Source: Mytilus edulis (Eukaryota > Mollusca > Bivalvia > Mytilida > Mytilidae). From it: 64,000 nucleotides of DNA. The DNA is taken from NCBI RefSeq assembly GCF_963676685.1, contig NC_092349.1:38112293-38176292 (forward strand), written 5' to 3'. Shown here piece after piece: positions 62,101 through 64,000 of this stretch. Numbering within the stretch: position 1 is the first letter of the stretch; each line of letters opens with the position of its first letter. Both the position numbers and the translations under genes were made by a program. The notes under the pieces were generated by a model. It ran no database searches. It saw only the letters and a list, made by a program, of their open reading frames with translations, and had not been told where the DNA came from.

Positions 62101-63082
62101 ACACCAACATATTGTCTTGACAGATTATTGTACTTTAATTTGTTCACCTTATCAGTCCGAAAATGCATTTATTAGAAATAAATTTATAACTTTTTGTGTT
62201 GTCTACAAAAATAATTCGAATATATACGTTTAACATAGATAATTTATCTCACGAATGAGTACAATTGAACGTCTGTGCGTTTTATCTTCTTATTATCGGA
62301 TGGTTATTAGATAAAGCATAAGTCATCGGCGCGCTTACGATTACGTTAAAATATGATTAAAAACCAAGACTTTTAATGATTGTATTTTAAATCCCGGCAT
62401 GCAAAAATCAGGAGAAAACGTCACGACCTACAGGAAGTAGTTGATATTTTTTCATTAATTATTGAATTTCTCCTTTATTACTGCACATATAGCGATAAAA
62501 CTTTGTGAATATATATATTATGTCATAATGAACATATTTAAACCATAAGTAAAAAATCGTGAATTTTCCCTTTAAAGAAACATATTTAAGTTTACACAAG
62601 TCTTTCTACTTGATTTATTTGTTCTATTGAAAAGATGAGTAAAAATTTATTAAAATAAAAAGCAATGACATACAAAATTCTAACAACTAAACAAAATGGT
62701 GTCATAGACCTTTTTTGATGATTTTTAAAGCATTCTCAATAAGTTGAATATATTCCAATTTTTTCCCATGTTAGTGACATTACTGCATATTTTCATTTGG
62801 AAATGTAACATCTATTTTGTGCAAGTCAAAAGTGGGAAACATTCAATAATTATTATGAATGAAGTTTGATAATGAAAAGGCACTCTTAAAAGCCAAGAGT
62901 AAACCATGACCTCTAAATTAGTCATGCTTTGTTTTGATTAATATATATATTAATAATCATGTGTATTTTGGCTTGAAATTATAAATCATAAATGTTAGAT
63001 ATTTTGACATGTTCTTCTTTTCTATTTACAGACCCAGTTAAAAAGGTTACCCTGTCTTCTTCAGACTTGGACAAATCTGTTG
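47043..63082 (+). CDS. GLOD4: Glyoxalase domain-containing protein 4 (GLOD4), 5' part; continues past the window
   Basis: Member of the vicinal-oxygen-chelate (glyoxalase/bleomycin-resistance) fold; human GLOD4 is mitochondrial and its activity is not settled. Five exons are seen: 47043-47132, 51767-51816, 54579-54699, 55771-55909 and 63032-63082. They join in frame to 451 nt, about half of the roughly 300-residue human protein. The N-terminus [20 protein letters not shown] (residues 1-20) and [10 protein letters not shown] are near-identical to human. It continues [20 protein letters not shown], then [14 protein letters not shown] and [19 protein letters not shown]. Then come [20 protein letters not shown] and SPDGYKFIV, which close the first VOC module. 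[18 protein letters not shown] begins the second module; the remaining exons must lie beyond 64000. It is head-to-head with MRM3, as in human. Intron 1 (4.6 kb) and intron 4 (7.1 kb) are full of repeats. Confidence 0.95.
47150..47280 (-). repeat. mussel dispersed repeat at the start of GLOD4 intron 1
   Basis: 'gaagatgtggtatgattgcc' through 'ggccttcaacaatgagcaaa', beginning only about 18 bp after the exon 1 donor. Confidence 0.8.
47287..48000 (-). mobile_element. LINE 3'-end fragment (second family)
   Basis: The minus strand encodes [20 protein letters not shown] and, after a frameshift, [14 protein letters not shown], the C-terminal zinc-knuckle region of a LINE RT protein. The 3' UTR ends in GGAAATAAAATATGTTCTG with a (GTTCT)n tail. 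It is 5'-truncated. The tail and protein differ from the family at 13.1 and 27.9 kb. Confidence 0.7.
48120..48420. repeat. A/T homopolymer-rich inverted repeat
   Basis: Runs of 7-9 A or T alternate with 'gttttg/gtttgt' words. 'ctggattttttttgaaaaaa' on the left is roughly complementary to 'gtctgggaaaaaaatcc' on the right. Open frames here are Lys/Phe/Asn-rich artefacts. Confidence 0.55.
49195..49440 (-). repeat. mussel dispersed repeat
   Basis: 'aaaacaattcaaacgagaaa' and 'gaattacagggtcctgactt', through 'ggcgggattaaacatgttag' and 'ctaacctgggacagttg'. The reverse complement matches 24045-24180. Confidence 0.75.
49660..49965 (-). repeat. mussel dispersed repeat (agagggacaaaagatacc type)
   Basis: 'gagggacaaaagataccaaa', 'ggactatcaaactcataaat' and 'gacaacgccatggctaaaaa', then 'ggtgctccgaaagggtaagc'. 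I recognise this text as very common in Mytilus sequence; the frame across it is not a gene. Confidence 0.75.
51193..51575. mobile_element. 383-bp Mutator-like MITE with ~93-bp inverted ends
   Basis: Both termini start CAATCTAATTAAAAACCGAT and match with about two differences for some 93 bp, to CACATGTGAGTGA. A perfect 9-bp target duplication GTTGCCGTA flanks it (51184-51192 and 51576-51584). Long inverted ends plus a 9-bp duplication are the hallmark of Mutator/MULE elements. No transposase. It lies in GLOD4 intron 1, 190 bp before exon 2. Confidence 0.9.
51767..51816 (+). CDS. GLOD4: GLOD4 exon 2
   Basis: 50-nt exon. Acceptor 'tgtttctttcag', donor GG|GTATAT. It encodes [16 protein letters not shown] plus two bases of a Gly codon. 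Confidence 0.93.
52697..53545 (+). mobile_element. element with 192-bp tandem core and terminal hairpin
   Basis: The left end is 'gtcgagccttcgacttttgc'. Core units repeat 'gttaaagtttttaaaatttt' at 52783, 52975, 53167 and (diverged) 53354, so the period is 192, 192 and 187 bp. The right end has GGGTTCC-gt-GGAACCC at 53528-53543, a perfect 7-bp stem. The structure fits Helitron-like pearl elements. It lies in GLOD4 intron 2. Confidence 0.75.
54579..54699 (+). CDS. GLOD4: GLOD4 exon 3
   Basis: Acceptor 'tgacaatttcag', donor [29 protein letters not shown] through KLGNDFR. Confidence 0.95.
54800..54958. mobile_element. 159-bp hAT-like MITE
   Basis: Termini CATAGGCGGATCCAG and the reverse complement of CAGTGGCGGATCCAG, a well-known hAT-type end. 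ATAGT abuts both sides (54795-54799 and 54959-54963). The interior is G/C-run rich (ggggcccgggcccccc). It is the empty-site relative of 22579-22938 and lies in GLOD4 intron 3. Confidence 0.8.
55771..55909 (+). CDS. GLOD4: GLOD4 exon 4
   Basis: Acceptor 'ttctatttcag', donor [29 protein letters not shown] through MEKETEG, phase 1. Confidence 0.94.
56003..56143. mobile_element. small inverted-repeat MITE in GLOD4 intron 4
   Basis: Left AAAACTACCCAACTAAATAG, right the reverse complement of AAAACTAATCCAACTAAATAG-like sequence (one 20-base arm each, few differences). A 'gcatgcatggcttaggtt' and 'agccatgctcttatggct' region sits between. The target duplication is not clear. Confidence 0.6.
56575..56830 (-). 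repeat. mussel dispersed repeat, two partial copies
   Basis: 'ggtaatgagacaactatcca', then again 'aagaggatgtggtatgagtg' with 'aatgagacaactttccttca', ending 'aggaaaagcaacagtctaat'. It is a partial head-to-tail duplication of the 42245 family. Confidence 0.7.
57000..58030. other. AT-rich intronic sequence, nothing recognised
   Basis: Part of GLOD4 intron 4. I see no exon, inverted-repeat ends or tandem unit here. Confidence 0.5.
58035..58260. mobile_element. 226-bp MITE, TAA target duplication (PIF/Harbinger-like)
   Basis: Termini GGGACGACATCAAAAGTTCA and the reverse complement of GGGACGACATCAAAAGATCG; the match continues through ATGTAGGATAAAAAAC. Flanked by TAA at 58032-58034 and 58261-58263. 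It lies in GLOD4 intron 4. Confidence 0.88.
58506..59305. mobile_element. 800-bp element with termini made of CATTTGCGCCGATTTT tandem units
   Basis: Three units of CATTTGCGCCGATTTT (some GCTCC) run inward from 58506. Three to four complementary units run inward from 59305. Each is followed by an ACAGGTAA(G/A) doublet or triplet facing inward. No target duplication is visible. The interior includes a mussel-repeat tail at 59145-59190. No transposase. Confidence 0.75.
59752..62571. mobile_element. 2.8-kb TTAA-flanked element, non-autonomous
   Basis: Termini AGGGAAACTTCGCAAAAAAA and the reverse complement of AGGGAAAATTCACGATTTTT; the later word AAAGTTTTAT(T)CGCTA occurs inside both ends. Flanked by TTAA at 59748-59751 and 62572-62575. 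TTAA is used by piggyBac and Kolobok elements. The interior is relatively CpG-rich compared with its neighbours and has no transposase-like frame. Pairing of the two ends rests on short similarity. Confidence 0.5.
63032..63082 (+). CDS. GLOD4: GLOD4 exon 5
   Basis: Acceptor 'ttctatttacag', donor [24 protein letters not shown] plus one base. It matches the human DPVLKVTLAVSDLQKSL segment that opens the second VOC module. Confidence 0.92.
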
Positions 63083-63154
63083 GTAAGTAGATATACAATG
63101 TATAGCATATATTCAACATTCAAGCTTTAAATCACAGTAAAATTGAGAAAGGAA

Positions 63155-63240
63155 ATGGGGAATGTGTCAAAGCGGCAACAACCCGACCATAGAGCAGACA
63201 ACAGCCAAAGTGTCTACCAATGAGCAGACTTCTACAGACA
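63155..63240 (-). repeat. mussel dispersed repeat in GLOD4 intron 5
   Basis: 'gaaatggggaatgtgtcaaa' and 'gcggcaacaacccgaccata' through 'cagccaaagtgtctaccaat', the same family as 40918. Confidence 0.7.
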
Positions 63241-64000
63241 GTTGGACAAATCAGATACATTTGCTGCTGCTCAGACAGATATTTGCCATTCATTTATCCA
63301 TGTTCCATATTTAGGTGCCAAAATAAAAATAAAAAGAACTTTGAATATATTTTATGTCATTTTGAATAAAATATGAATATTATTTCCTCTAATTTTTCTG
63401 ATAAAATTCATGATTTACACTATAAAGCTAAATTATTTGAAAACTGTTAAAATTTATGTAAATTGATAAAGACTTTAAAACACCCAGTATAAGTTATAAT
63501 TCATAAAAGATTTATCATTAATTTTTCAGTGAAATTGATTTATTTGGTGAAGTCTTAATTAAGGTGTAATAGGTCTGTGTAACACTTATCACATCAAAGT
63601 TTTAAAAAGTTTTGAAATTTTAGATTTTTGGGAATTTTGATCAAAGTTTTAAAATATCAAAATTCCAAATTGTGTAAAAGTTTTGAAATTTTGAAATTTA
63701 ACCAAATAATTAAAATATTAAAATTCTAAATGTCGTTTTAAAATTTGATAGTTTAGAAATTTGATCAAACTTTAAAAATACTAAACCTAACGTGCAATTT
63801 TGATGATTTCACTTTTTGAAAGTTTGATTTTTTTAATTTTTGATTAAGATATCAAAAATAGAAAAGGGGCGAAAAAAGGGGTAACTGTAAACACGGCTCT
63901 AATTTTAATCATTCTTAGTTAGGAATAAAAAGCACAAATATATCAAATCTTTTTTAATTAAAAATTAAATAATTAAAAAAAGAAGTCTTTTTTTTATAAA
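63241..64000. other. GLOD4 intron 5, AT-rich, low complexity
   Basis: From about 63600 there are repeated 'aaattttgaaattttga' type words. No further GLOD4 exon seen before the window ends. Confidence 0.5.

Overview
This is a window of AT-rich, intron-rich animal nuclear DNA. The four protein genes are clearly metazoan. The dispersed repeats are the ones I associate with mussel genomes: the 'gatgtggtatgagtgccaatgagacaact' type, the 'aagagggacaaaagataccaaaggg' type, and elements with a core of about 160-190 bp tandem repeats. I therefore read it as a marine bivalve, most likely a mytilid such as Mytilus. The species call is inference.

Genes, left to right. (1) RILPL1 (RILP-like, phospho-Rab effector), minus strand, 1997-18491, eight coding exons that join in frame to 441 codons. 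(2) TMED2 (p24 family cargo receptor), plus strand, 30417-33431, four exons, 205 codons. (3) MRM3 (mitochondrial 16S rRNA 2'-O-methyltransferase of the SpoU family), minus strand, 41334-46861, four exons, 448 codons. (4) GLOD4 (glyoxalase-domain protein 4), plus strand, starts at 47043; five exons are present and the gene runs off the right edge. Each adjacent pair is head-to-head (RILPL1<- ->TMED2; MRM3<- ->GLOD4). From general knowledge of the human genome, both pairs are also neighbours in humans (12q24.31 and 17p13.3). MRM3 and GLOD4 have start codons only 181 bp apart and probably share a bidirectional promoter.

Much of the rest is transposon debris. RILPL1 intron 2 holds a 4.75-kb nest. 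A unit with a 10-bp inverted terminal repeat, a 6-bp target duplication and arrays of GGGAT words carries a Penelope-like reverse transcriptase fragment, which is itself interrupted by a 5'-truncated LINE with a 12-bp target duplication. A second LINE copy of the same family lies at 27.9-29.6 kb with a 14-bp duplication. A small GGGAT-family element at 22.6 kb sits inside another MITE whose uninterrupted copy at 54.8 kb gives the empty site, which fixes the family's ends and target duplication. Other elements with defined ends are a Mutator-like MITE (51.2 kb), three elements with TAA duplications (4.4, 44.9 and 58.0 kb), a Tc1/mariner-like MITE (42.9 kb), two elements with TTAA duplications (10.3 and 59.8-62.6 kb), a hAT-like MITE (54.8 kb), and several Helitron/'pearl'-type elements with tandem-repeat cores (26.1, 37.6, 38.5 and 52.7 kb).

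The four genes are housekeeping genes and do not form a pathway. RILPL1 (endosome/cilium Rab effector) and TMED2 (ER-Golgi cargo receptor) both belong to membrane traffic. MRM3 and GLOD4 are both linked to mitochondria. I found no bacterial-type system, CRISPR array, rRNA or convincing tRNA gene. The most novel material is the GGGAT element family and the elements built of tandem or inverted repeats.
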